A stretch of DNA of 7,469 bases from Clostridia bacterium. GTDB lineage: Bacteria > Bacillota > Peptococcia > DRI-13 > DTU073. A program made the translations under genes and the position numbers. The stretch spans positions 1-7,469 of the forward strand of contig DUTO01000076.1 in the NCBI GenBank assembly GCA_012842035.1, given 5' to 3'. Each line of letters starts with the position of its first letter. Positions within the stretch are counted from its first letter, which is position 1. The notes beneath the pieces are model-generated. The model saw only the letters and a list, made by a program, of their open reading frames with translations. It made no database searches and was not told the origin of the DNA. Below, one piece after another: positions 1 to 5,488 of the stretch.

Positions 1-2
1 GT

Positions 3-44
3 GGCGTATCTGTTTTGGTTGGGCTGTTTGCTTTAAAAAAATAA
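3..44 (+). CDS. 3' tail of an upstream gene, frame uncertain
   Basis: Only the end of a reading frame is visible. Frame 3 gives GVSVLVGLFALKK followed by TAA at 42-44, which looks like a hydrophobic helix with a positively charged end, as in a membrane protein. Frame 1 gives an equally hydrophobic tail (VAYLFWLGCLL) ending with TAA at 34-36, so the frame cannot be settled from this window. In B. subtilis the region before murA and spoIID holds small genes such as ywzB and ywmB after the ATP synthase operon, so a small membrane protein is conceivable. That is a guess from gene order only. The stop lies about 90 bases before murA. Confidence 0.25.
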   Translation, partial: GVSVLVGLFALKK

Positions 45-79
45 AAATGGGGAAAATAAATAATAGAGGGAATTAAGCT

Positions 80-121
80 TTTTGTCTCGAATAATAATAA
101 CGACAAAATATGTCTTTTTTT
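80..121 (+). other. Overlapping inverted repeats in the murA leader
   Basis: TTTTGTC at 80-86 is perfectly complementary to GACAAAA at 102-108 (7 bp, 15-base loop). GACA at 102-105 can instead pair with TGTC at 111-114, and this alternative stem is followed directly by seven T residues (115-121). The two pairings exclude each other, which resembles an attenuator layout in miniature. The second stem is only 4 bp, too weak for a normal intrinsic terminator, so regulation is speculative. Confidence 0.2.
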
Positions 122-125
122 GGAG
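122..125 (+). promoter_or_regulatory. murA ribosome binding site (decides the start)
   Basis: GGAG lies 8 bases before the ATG at 134. The upstream in-frame ATG at 110 has no purine-rich site at a usable distance (it is preceded by an ATAATAACGACAAAAT context), so 134 is the better start. Confidence 0.7.
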
Positions 126-133
126 CGAACAAC

Positions 134-1465
134 ATGAGAAAAAAAAGATTTTTTTGCCCGGAAGGGCAAGCAGATAAAATTATTATTTACGGTGGACAGC
201 CTTTGCAAGGCAAAATAGCAATTAGCGGGGCTAAAAATGCTGTTTTACCTATTATCGTCGCTGCACTTTTATCAAAGGAAACTTGTCTAATTCAAGATGT
301 GCCTCGTTTGGCCGATGTAGAAATAATTTGTGATGTTTTGTCTGAATTGGGAGCTAAAATAAAATTGGATCCTAATGGTTCGGCTCATACTGTGGAAATT
401 AATTGCCGGGACCTTCATAATTATGAAGCTACCTATGATTATGTGAAAAAAATGCGGGCTTCTGTTTTAGTGATGGGACCCCTGTTAGCTCGTTTAGGGA
501 AAGCAAAAATATCGATGCCGGGTGGCTGTGCTATTGGTACAAGACCGATCGATCTGCACCTGAAGGGATTTGAAGCTTTAGGTGTACGGATAACTATGGA
601 ACATGGTTATATTTTGGCTGAAGCTCCTGTTTTAAAAGGGGCGCGCATTTATTTAGATTATCCCAGTGTCGGGGCTACGGAAAATATTATGATGGCTGCA
701 TCCCTTGCCCAAGGAACAACTATTATTGAAAATGCTGCTGAAGAGCCGGAAATAGTTGATTTAGCTAATTTTATTAATAGTATGGGTGGCAAAGTTGTGG
801 GTACCGGTACAAAAGTGATTAAAATTGAGGGTGTGGAAAGTCTTGGTGCGACATCCCATACAGTTATTCCGGATCGTATTGAGGCCGGAAGTTTTTTAGT
901 AGCCGGGGCAATTGCCGGTGGTGATTTATTTTTAGAAAATGTGATTATTGACCATTTGAAACCGGTAGTGGCGAAATTAAGAGAAGCAGGAGTAGAAGTT
1001 ACAGAAGAAGACTTGGGTTTACGGGTGAGAAGTGAAGGAAAGTTTCAGGCACTTGACCTCAAAACTTTGCCTTATCCCGGCTTCCCCACTGATATGCAGG
1101 CTCAATTTATGTCTTTGTTGGCGATAGCTCAAGGGACAAGCATTATTACCGAAACAGTTTTTGAAAATCGGTTTATGCATGCGGAAGAGTTGCGTCGTAT
1201 GGGTGCCGATATCCGTATTGAAGGGCGTAGTGTGGTTGTAGAAGGTACAGAAAAGTTAACCGGAGCTCAAGTTAAAGCCTCAGACTTACGGGCAGGTGCT
1301 GCTTTAGTTATTGCCGGTTTAGTGGCTGAAGGAGAGACGATTGTTTCTGATATTTATCATCTTGATCGCGGTTATGATAATTTCGTCACCAAATTACATT
1401 CTGTGGGGGCTAATATTATTCGGGTTAAAAGTCGCGATCGTTTAAGGTTAGTTTCCGAAGTATAA
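134..1465 (+). CDS. murA: UDP-N-acetylglucosamine 1-carboxyvinyltransferase (MurA)
   Basis: Cytoplasmic enzyme that transfers enolpyruvate from phosphoenolpyruvate to UDP-GlcNAc, the first committed step of peptidoglycan synthesis and the target of fosfomycin. The 443-residue product shows the family signatures: SGAKNA with the substrate lysine at K34, the arginine of the MRASVLVMGPLLAR segment (R108), the catalytic-loop cysteine C132 in MPGGCAIGTRPID, the PTDMQAQ segment with D320, and DLRAGAA with R386. C132 predicts fosfomycin sensitivity of this copy, because resistant homologues carry Asp there. The start at 134 follows GGAG; an ATG at 110 would add 8 residues without a ribosome binding site. 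Even so, about 15 residues precede the usual MurA beginning (here DKIIIYGGQPLQG), a slight N-terminal extension. Gene order before spoIID matches murAA of B. subtilis. Firmicutes often have two MurA copies; a second one cannot be seen here. Confidence 0.97.
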   Translation: MRKKRFFCPEGQADKIIIYGGQPLQGKIAISGAKNAVLPIIVAALLSKETCLIQDVPRLADVEIICDVLSELGAKIKLDPNGSAHTVEINCRDLHNYEATYDYVKKMRASVLVMGPLLARLGKAKISMPGGCAIGTRPIDLHLKGFEALGVRITMEHGYILAEAPVLKGARIYLDYPSVGATENIMMAASLAQGTTIIENAAEEPEIVDLANFINSMGGKVVGTGTKVIKIEGVESLGATSHTVIPDRIEAGSFLVAGAIAGGDLFLENVIIDHLKPVVAKLREAGVEVTEEDLGLRVRSEGKFQALDLKTLPYPGFPTDMQAQFMSLLAIAQGTSIITETVFENRFMHAEELRRMGADIRIEGRSVVVEGTEKLTGAQVKASDLRAGAALVIAGLVAEGETIVSDIYHLDRGYDNFVTKLHSVGANIIRVKSRDRLRLVSEV

Positions 1466-1499
1466 TGCTGTTTTTGTTCTAGAAAAAGAAAAAAGGCAT

Positions 1500-1541
1500 A
1501 GGCTAGTCTTAATGAAGTAATTTAAAGATAAGGACTGGTCT
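1500..1541 (+). promoter_or_regulatory. Hairpin that encloses the spoIID Shine-Dalgarno
   Basis: Bases 1500-1511 can pair with 1529-1541 to form a 12-bp stem with a single bulged G (1533) and two G-U pairs (1504-1537 and 1502-1539), around a 17-base loop (1512-1528). The 3' arm contains AAGGA (1530-1534), the ribosome binding site for the ATG at 1544. The stem ends just before that start codon. If it forms in the mRNA it would limit ribosome access to spoIID. The pairing is seen in the sequence; the regulatory role is inference. Confidence 0.45.
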
Positions 1542-1543
1542 TG

Positions 1544-2572
1544 ATGTCTTTACGTTTTCTGAAAAAAAGACAACGACGTCAACCATTTTGGTTTTGGGTT
1601 TTAGTGTTGTCTTTTGTTTTTTTAGTGCTTTTTTTATTTAGCGGACGGTTGAGAGACGTTTTTTTACCGGAAAAGGAAATTAAAATTAGTGAAGATTTAG
1701 TCTTTGTTAAATTATGGGACGTAGAGTCTACTCAGTTACTGGAAATAGGTTTAGAGGCTTATGTTTTGGGAGTAGTGGCTGCGGAGATGCCGGCCTCTTT
1801 TCCTTTAGAGGCTCTCAAGGCACAAGCGGTAGCGGCACGTACTTATGCTGTAAAGCGTTTACAGGTACCGGACCCACGGGTAAAAACATTTCATCAGGCG
1901 GCTCAGCTGAGCAGTGACCCGGCCGTGAATCAAGCTTGGATTAGTACTTCTGAAATGAAAAAACGGTGGGGTAAATGGAATTATGCTACCCACCGGAAAA
2001 AGATTAAGCAAGCTGTTGAGGAAACGCAAGGAGAAGTTTTGCTTTATAAGGGGCAGTTAATTGACCCTGTTTATCATGCTTCTTGTGGGGGGAAGCAAAC
2101 CGAAAATTCGGCTGAGGTCTGGAAGTTTGCTTTACCCTATTTAAAAGGTGTTTCTTGTACCGGCCATCAGGACCGTCATCACTCCACCCCGCTTTTTTTC
2201 ACTTGGGAGAATTGTGATGACCTTTTGGGAACTAAACTAGCTGCTTTGCCTGTTAGTAAATTGCAGAAAGAACAAGTCGTTTTTCAGATTAAAGAAAAAA
2301 GCTTTACCGGTCGTGTTAAAGCAGTCATGATTGGCGGTAAAGCTTTTAGTGGTGTAGAATTGCGTACTCAACTTAATTTGCCTTCTACAAGGTTTGCTTG
2401 TCAGTTAGGGAATGAGGGTTTGCATATTATTAGTAACGGCTATGGGCACGGAGTAGGAATGTGTCAATATGGGGCTGCCGATTTCGCGGCCAAGGGTAAA
2501 AACTATCAAGAAATTCTCCAACATTATTACAGCGGCGTACAAATGGGCAGCTTGCAAAAAGAGGACAATTGA
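1544..2572 (+). CDS. spoIID: Stage II sporulation protein D (SpoIID), peptidoglycan lytic transglycosylase
   Basis: Mother-cell membrane enzyme of the SpoIID-SpoIIM-SpoIIP engulfment machine. In characterised members it cleaves glycan strands after SpoIIP has removed the stem peptides. The 342-residue length is close to the 343 of B. subtilis SpoIID. A basic N-terminus (LKKRQRRQ) is followed by one signal-anchor helix at about residues 14-34, which places the domain outside the membrane. The hallmark segment begins VLGVVAAEMPASF, with the predicted catalytic acid E81, and continues through LEALKAQAVAARTYA. Further conserved pieces are YHASCGGKQTENSAEVW (178-193) and GHGVGMCQYGA (301-311), which hold the Cys and His residues typical of the family's metal and substrate groove. 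The ATG at 1544 is preferred over the TTG three bases earlier because AAGGA lies 9 bases before it. The gene follows murA after 78 bases, and a minus-strand toxin gene converges on its 3' end. In relatives the gene is SigE-controlled, but no good SigE promoter is visible here. Confidence 0.95.
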   Translation: MSLRFLKKRQRRQPFWFWVLVLSFVFLVLFLFSGRLRDVFLPEKEIKISEDLVFVKLWDVESTQLLEIGLEAYVLGVVAAEMPASFPLEALKAQAVAARTYAVKRLQVPDPRVKTFHQAAQLSSDPAVNQAWISTSEMKKRWGKWNYATHRKKIKQAVEETQGEVLLYKGQLIDPVYHASCGGKQTENSAEVWKFALPYLKGVSCTGHQDRHHSTPLFFTWENCDDLLGTKLAALPVSKLQKEQVVFQIKEKSFTGRVKAVMIGGKAFSGVELRTQLNLPSTRFACQLGNEGLHIISNGYGHGVGMCQYGAADFAAKGKNYQEILQHYYSGVQMGSLQKEDN

Positions 2573-2599
2573 TTGCACTGTTTTATTTAAAAAGTTCCT

Positions 2600-2905
2600 T
2601 CACTTTAAAAGATTTTCTAGATCCCTTTTTGCATAAATGATCCTGTGTATTTCTATTTCGCCTTCAGCTACTACATAGAATATTAAATAATTTTTTACAG
2701 GCAACATTCTGTATTCGGCTTTAAGCGGTTTCACTGTTTGATAGACTTGGCAAGAATAAGGGAATTGTTGCAGACGAGATATGGAATTATCAAAAGTAGT
2801 AACTAAATTTAGGGCAGCTTGAGGTGCTTTAAGGTGATTGGCAATATAGTTGATAATATTTTTTAAATCTTTTTGAGCTATAGGTAGATATTTTAATTTA
2901 TACAT
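2600..2905 (-). CDS. Type II toxin, RelE/ParE superfamily
   Basis: Predicted toxin of a two-gene toxin-antitoxin module. The 101-residue size, the YLPIAQKDLKNIINYIA start (two helices after a first strand), the EYRMLPVKNYLIFYVV core strands (64-79) and the ending IHRIIYAKRDLENLL (86-100) are typical of the RelE/ParE fold. R66, H87, R88 and Y91 are candidate functional residues. RelE-type members cleave mRNA on the ribosome whereas ParE-type members poison gyrase, and the sequence alone does not say which this is. Its ATG overlaps the end of the antitoxin gene by 8 bases, so translation is probably coupled; its own ribosome binding site is weak. It reads towards spoIID and stops 27 bases from the end of that gene, with no convincing terminator between them. 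The frame is intact, with no sign of decay. Confidence 0.85.
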   Translation of the reverse strand: MYKLKYLPIAQKDLKNIINYIANHLKAPQAALNLVTTFDNSISRLQQFPYSCQVYQTVKPLKAEYRMLPVKNYLIFYVVAEGEIEIHRIIYAKRDLENLLK

Positions 2906-3185
2906 TGTCTTCGTTGACTTTAGCGGCTAAGTTTTTTCTTAGGCCAGCAAAAACTTCTTCATGGGTATAGCGCACAGAAGTAGACAGGGCCTCTAATTCT
3001 GCTTCTTTTAGTTTAAAATAGATTTCACTGGCAAATAGTTTGCGTTCATAGGCTTCTATACTCATCACTACCATATCCCCATAACCATTTTTAGTTAAAA
3101 ATACTGGTTCTGCTGTTTCATGTACTATTTTTGAAATATCGGCAAAATTATTGCGCAAATCAGAAATAGGTCTAATGTGTGGCAT
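2898..3185 (-). CDS. Type II antitoxin, Phd/YefM family
   Basis: Predicted antitoxin and autorepressor partner of the adjacent RelE/ParE-like toxin. The 95-residue product opens with IRPISDLRNNFADISKIV and continues with EPVFLTKNGYGDMVVMSIEAYE (about residues 4-47), the classical Phd/YefM DNA-binding and dimerisation domain. The remainder (about 50-95) is charged and helical, as expected for the part that wraps the toxin. The ATG at 3185 is chosen because AAGGAG (3199-3194 on this strand) sits 8 bases upstream. The in-frame ATG at 3191 and GTG at 3194 are too close to that site. Antitoxin first, toxin second, with an 8-base overlap, is the standard order. A promoter and a palindromic operator lie directly upstream, which fits autoregulation by the complex. 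Confidence 0.9.
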   Translation of the reverse strand: MPHIRPISDLRNNFADISKIVHETAEPVFLTKNGYGDMVVMSIEAYERKLFASEIYFKLKEAELEALSTSVRYTHEEVFAGLRKNLAAKVNEDNV

Positions 3186-3205
3186 TAACATCACTCCTTA
3201 ATTAA

Positions 3206-3236
3206 TTTATCATTATTTTATCATAATCATGATAAA
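3206..3236. promoter_or_regulatory. Probable toxin-antitoxin operator
   Basis: A perfect 8-bp inverted repeat, TTTATCAT-AATC-ATGATAAA, occupies 3217-3236. A third copy of the half-site, TTTATCAT, is at 3206-3213 in direct orientation, 11 bases (about one helical turn) before the next one. Palindromes of this kind overlapping the promoter are the usual binding sites of Phd/YefM antitoxins and their toxin complexes. The repeat fills the spacer of the predicted antitoxin promoter, so binding should block it. Confidence 0.65.
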
Positions 3237-3243
3237 GGCACAA
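3215..3243 (-). promoter_or_regulatory. Probable housekeeping promoter of the antitoxin-toxin operon
   Basis: Read on the minus strand there is a -35 like TTGTGC (3243-3238), a 17-base spacer, and a -10 like TAAAAT (3220-3215) preceded by TGA, which makes an extended -10. Transcription would start near 3208, shortly before the AAGGAG and the ATG at 3185. The operator palindrome lies between and over these boxes. Confidence 0.5.
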
Positions 3244-3254
3244 TGTTTGAAACA

Positions 3255-3264
3255 GGTAAAAATT
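3255..3264 (+). promoter_or_regulatory. Possible SigF -10 element for spoIIQ
   Basis: GGTAAAAATT fits the forespore SigF -10 consensus (GGNRANANTN type) at every defined position. It would start transcription about 20 bases before the spoIIQ start codon, a sensible place since spoIIQ is a SigF gene in B. subtilis. No good -35 (GYATA-like) is seen 14-16 bases upstream, so confidence is low. Confidence 0.3.
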
Positions 3265-3291
3265 GGTTAGTCTATTCTTGAGGTGATGTTG

Positions 3292-3966
3292 ATGGCTAGC
3301 CAGAAAAAACGAAAGGCTTTGGCTGTTTATTTAGCAGTAATTCTTTTAGTTTTTGCCCTTTGTGTTCCTGTTTTACAGCAGCGGATAAAACAAAAAGAAC
3401 TTGCGGCCGATTTAAAGTCTTTATCAGGTGAGGAAAAAACTGAGTTAACTGCAGAAGAACTTGAAACTGAAGAAGGCAGGGCTGCTCTTTCTCCCTTGCC
3501 GGAAGATGCTATGCTTCCCGAAATTCCTCTTTCTGACTCTCTCCCTGTTCCGGAGACAGACTTAAGTGAGATGGTCTGGCCCATACAAGGGCAGGTCTTA
3601 CGAGGGGTCGGGCTTTCTTATGCCCAGACCTTTAGTGACTATCGTTATCATGATGGGCTTGATATACAGGCGGCACGTGGCGCGGAAGTAGTGGCGGCTC
3701 TCCCTGGAATCGTGATCAGCAAGGAAAGGACTAAAGAAGAAGGAGTTAAACTTATTTTAGAGCATGGACAAGGCTGGGTAAGTGAGTATGCTCATCTGGA
3801 GGAGGCTTATTTGCAGGTAGATAATTATTGTCAGGCGGGTGACCCTTTGGGTGTTGTTAATCAGCCGGGGCTGCAAGAGCTTTTAGAAGGCCCTCATTTG
3901 CATTTTACGCTGCGCCAGGCAGAAAAAATAGTTAATCCGCTTGAGTATTTACCGCCCTTACCTTAG
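3292..3966 (+). CDS. spoIIQ: SpoIIQ-like membrane-anchored M23/LytM protein
   Basis: Forespore protein of the SpoIIQ type. In relatives it joins mother-cell SpoIIIAH across the intermembrane space and forms part of the channel that supports forespore gene expression and engulfment. The 224 residues comprise a basic start (KKRK), one membrane helix at about 9-27, a long acidic and proline-rich linker (about 36-94), and a C-terminal LytM domain from about 95. The metal-site pattern is complete: H120 and D124 in HDGLD, H168 in YAHL, and H202/H204 in HLH. This differs from B. subtilis SpoIIQ, which lacks the first ligand, and resembles clostridial SpoIIQ, so peptidase activity is possible. The ATG at 3292 is used because GAGGTGAT (3280-3287) precedes it; the earlier GTG (3283) and ATG (3286) overlap that site. 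Position between spoIID and spoIIID supports the name. A general M23 wall hydrolase is the alternative. Confidence 0.85.
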   Translation: MASQKKRKALAVYLAVILLVFALCVPVLQQRIKQKELAADLKSLSGEEKTELTAEELETEEGRAALSPLPEDAMLPEIPLSDSLPVPETDLSEMVWPIQGQVLRGVGLSYAQTFSDYRYHDGLDIQAARGAEVVAALPGIVISKERTKEEGVKLILEHGQGWVSEYAHLEEAYLQVDNYCQAGDPLGVVNQPGLQELLEGPHLHFTLRQAEKIVNPLEYLPPLP

Positions 3967-3994
3967 AAATTGCTTTTAATTCAGAGGTCATTTT

Positions 3995-4022
3995 GCATTT
4001 TTTTAAAATCTGCTCATATATA
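3995..4022 (+). promoter_or_regulatory. Probable SigE promoter of spoIIID
   Basis: GCATTTT (3995-4001) matches the SigE -35 consensus KMATATT at six of seven positions. After a 13-base spacer, CATATATA (4015-4022) resembles the -10 consensus CATACANT at six of eight. Start of transcription would be near 4029, with the ribosome binding site following at 4046. In B. subtilis spoIIID is a SigE gene, which supports the assignment; the AT-rich context makes chance matches easier. Confidence 0.45.
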
Positions 4023-4057
4023 TTTAAAAGAAATATAAGTGAGGCGGAGGAGAAAAA

Positions 4058-4315
4058 ATGCAAGAATATATTATAAAGAGAGTTTTGGAAGTATGTCATT
4101 ATATGTTGGATACGACAGCGACAGTTAGGCAAACGGCGGCAGTTTTTGGGGTGAGTAAAAGTACAATTCATAAAGATATGACGGAAAGGTTACCGATTAT
4201 CAATAAAGAATTAGCACAACAGGTAAAATATGTTTTGGAACGTAATAAAGCAGAACGACATATTAGAGGAGGCGAAGCGACACGCAGAAAGTATAAAGAG
4301 GCCCAGGAAAATTAA
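4058..4315 (+). CDS. spoIIID: Sporulation transcriptional regulator SpoIIID
   Basis: Small DNA-binding protein that acts in the mother cell. In relatives it switches off part of the SigE regulon and turns on genes leading to SigK. The 85-residue product aligns by eye with B. subtilis SpoIIID along nearly its whole length: the opening QEYIIKRVLEV, the helix-turn-helix with FGVSKSTIHKDMTERLP (30-46), and the basic C-terminal RHIRGGEATRRKYK (67-80) that contacts DNA in family members. It is slightly shorter than the 93 residues of B. subtilis because the acidic tail is reduced. The start follows a strong GGAGG (4046-4050), 7 bases before the ATG. It lies 91 bases after spoIIQ with a SigE-like promoter in the gap, so it is probably expressed separately from the forespore gene upstream. 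mreB/mbl follows after 110 bases, the arrangement also found in Bacillus. Confidence 0.96.
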   Translation: MQEYIIKRVLEVCHYMLDTTATVRQTAAVFGVSKSTIHKDMTERLPIINKELAQQVKYVLERNKAERHIRGGEATRRKYKEAQEN

Positions 4316-4413
4316 TCCCAGAGAGTTAAAAATAATGAAAATATTTTATCTAAAAAGAGGGAAATAAGGATATTATGTAGAATACAAATCAGAAGTAGTC
4401 TAAAAATATGGGT

Positions 4414-4420
4414 AGGGGTG
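4414..4420 (+). promoter_or_regulatory. mreB ribosome binding site (decides the start)
   Basis: AGGGGTG lies 5 bases before the ATG at 4426. The in-frame ATG at 4408 lies upstream of this site and has no comparable one of its own. Starting at 4426 also gives the usual short MreB/Mbl N-terminus before the IGIDLGTA motif. Confidence 0.65.
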
Positions 4421-4425
4421 GCCTC

Positions 4426-5445
4426 ATGGTATTTGGTGAAGATATCGGGATTGATTTAGGTACAGCAAGTATTTTAGTTTATGTCAAAAATAAAGGGATT
4501 GTTCTTAATGAATCCTCAGTAGTAGCAATCGAAAAACGGACGGGAAAACTTATTGCAGTTGGTGAAGAGGCCAGATGTATGTTGGGCAGAACTCCGGGTA
4601 ATATTGTCGCGATTCGACCGATGAAAGAAGGGGTTATTGCTGATTATGACATTACAGAAAGAATGTTAAAATATTTTATTGGTAAAGTAGTTCGTTCTAA
4701 AACGCTGTTTAAGCCTCGGGTGATGATTGGCATTCCTTCCGGGGTGACCGGTGTTGAGGAAAGAGCGGTCAAACAAGCCGCCATTTCAGCCGGGGCTAAA
4801 CAGGCATTCTTAATTGAAGAGCCCTTAGCCGCAGCTTTAGGGGCCGGTTTAATTATTAGTGAGCCGCAAGGTTCAATGATTGTAGATATTGGGGGAGGCA
4901 CTACAGATATTGCCGTTTTATCTCTGGGCAGTATTGTGACTAGTAAATCTATTCGTATTGGTGGCGATAATTTTGACGAGTCTCTGATTCGTTATATGCG
5001 GCGTTATCATAATTTGATGATTGGGGAAAGAACGGCAGAACAAATGAAGATCGATATTGGGACAGCCTATCCGCAAGGTAGAGAAGAGGTGACGGCCGAT
5101 ATTAGAGGGCGAGATTTGGTTTCCGGTTTGCCTCGTACAATCACGGTTACGGCGGTGGAGGCTTTTCAAGCCACGAAAGAAGCAGTTGAGACGATTCTAA
5201 GTGCGACAAAGGAAGTTTTGGAGAAAACTCCCCCGGAATTAGCCTCTGATATTATGGATAAAGGCATTGTTCTAACCGGGGGGGGAGCTCTTTTGCATGG
5301 TTTAAACAAGTATCTTTCGGAGCATACTCACTTACCCGTTTATATTGCCGAAAATCCGATTCATTGTGTTGCTTTAGGTACGGCTAAAGCTCTCGTTAAT
5401 TTAGACCTTTTAGCGAGAGCTAATAGTGCTAAAAAAGAAAGCTAA
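4426..5445 (+). CDS. mreB: Rod shape-determining protein of the MreB/Mbl family
   Basis: Bacterial actin homologue that polymerises on the inner face of the membrane and guides wall synthesis along the cell side. The 339 residues carry the actin-fold ATP motifs: phosphate-1 IGIDLGTA (7-14), EEPLAAALGAG (131-141), phosphate-2 DIGGGTTDIAV (154-164) and the adenosine motif GIVLTGGGALLHG (280-292). L94 and F95 in SKTLFKPRV match the hydrophobic loop that inserts into the membrane in characterised MreB. Conserved IGERTAEQMKIDIG (199-212) and RGRDLVSGLPRTI (227-239) confirm the family. By position between spoIIID and the flgF/flgG pair it corresponds to mbl of B. subtilis. By sequence, the PSGVTGVEERAV region looks closer to MreB, so the paralogue name is uncertain while the family is not. 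flgF begins 43 bases downstream with no convincing terminator between, so shared transcription is possible. Confidence 0.96.
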   Translation: MVFGEDIGIDLGTASILVYVKNKGIVLNESSVVAIEKRTGKLIAVGEEARCMLGRTPGNIVAIRPMKEGVIADYDITERMLKYFIGKVVRSKTLFKPRVMIGIPSGVTGVEERAVKQAAISAGAKQAFLIEEPLAAALGAGLIISEPQGSMIVDIGGGTTDIAVLSLGSIVTSKSIRIGGDNFDESLIRYMRRYHNLMIGERTAEQMKIDIGTAYPQGREEVTADIRGRDLVSGLPRTITVTAVEAFQATKEAVETILSATKEVLEKTPPELASDIMDKGIVLTGGGALLHGLNKYLSEHTHLPVYIAENPIHCVALGTAKALVNLDLLARANSAKKES

Positions 5446-5488
5446 AAATAAAATCTTTTAAATCCTTATTTAGAAAGGGGGTGCTGAA

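Noticed and set aside
1477..1504. SigE promoter for spoIID using CATAGGCT as -10
   Set aside because: No acceptable -35 lies 13-14 bases upstream and the -10 has two mismatches at key positions.
1714..1917. Short plus-strand reading frame inside spoIID
   Set aside because: It lies wholly within the well-supported spoIID domain in another frame and has unnatural Gly/Ser-rich composition.
2586..2609. Intrinsic terminator between spoIID and the toxin gene (AAAGT/ACTTT stem)
   Set aside because: Five base pairs, mostly A-T, with no clean T run on either strand; it also overlaps the toxin stop codon.
3932..4171. Minus-strand reading frame of 79 codons across the spoIIQ-spoIIID gap
   Set aside because: It runs antisense through the spoIIQ end and spoIIID start, resembles no known protein, and is an artefact of the opposite frame.
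4316..4413. Promoter for mreB using TATTAT (4371-4376) or the GGATATT and AATACAAA pieces
   Set aside because: No -35 at a proper distance for the housekeeping sigma factor, and the SigE-like pieces are only 6 bases apart; the stretch is simply AT-rich.
5446..5488. Terminator between mreB and flgF from AAATAA/TTATTT pairing
   Set aside because: The stem is entirely A-T with a long loop and no following T run, so it would not end transcription.
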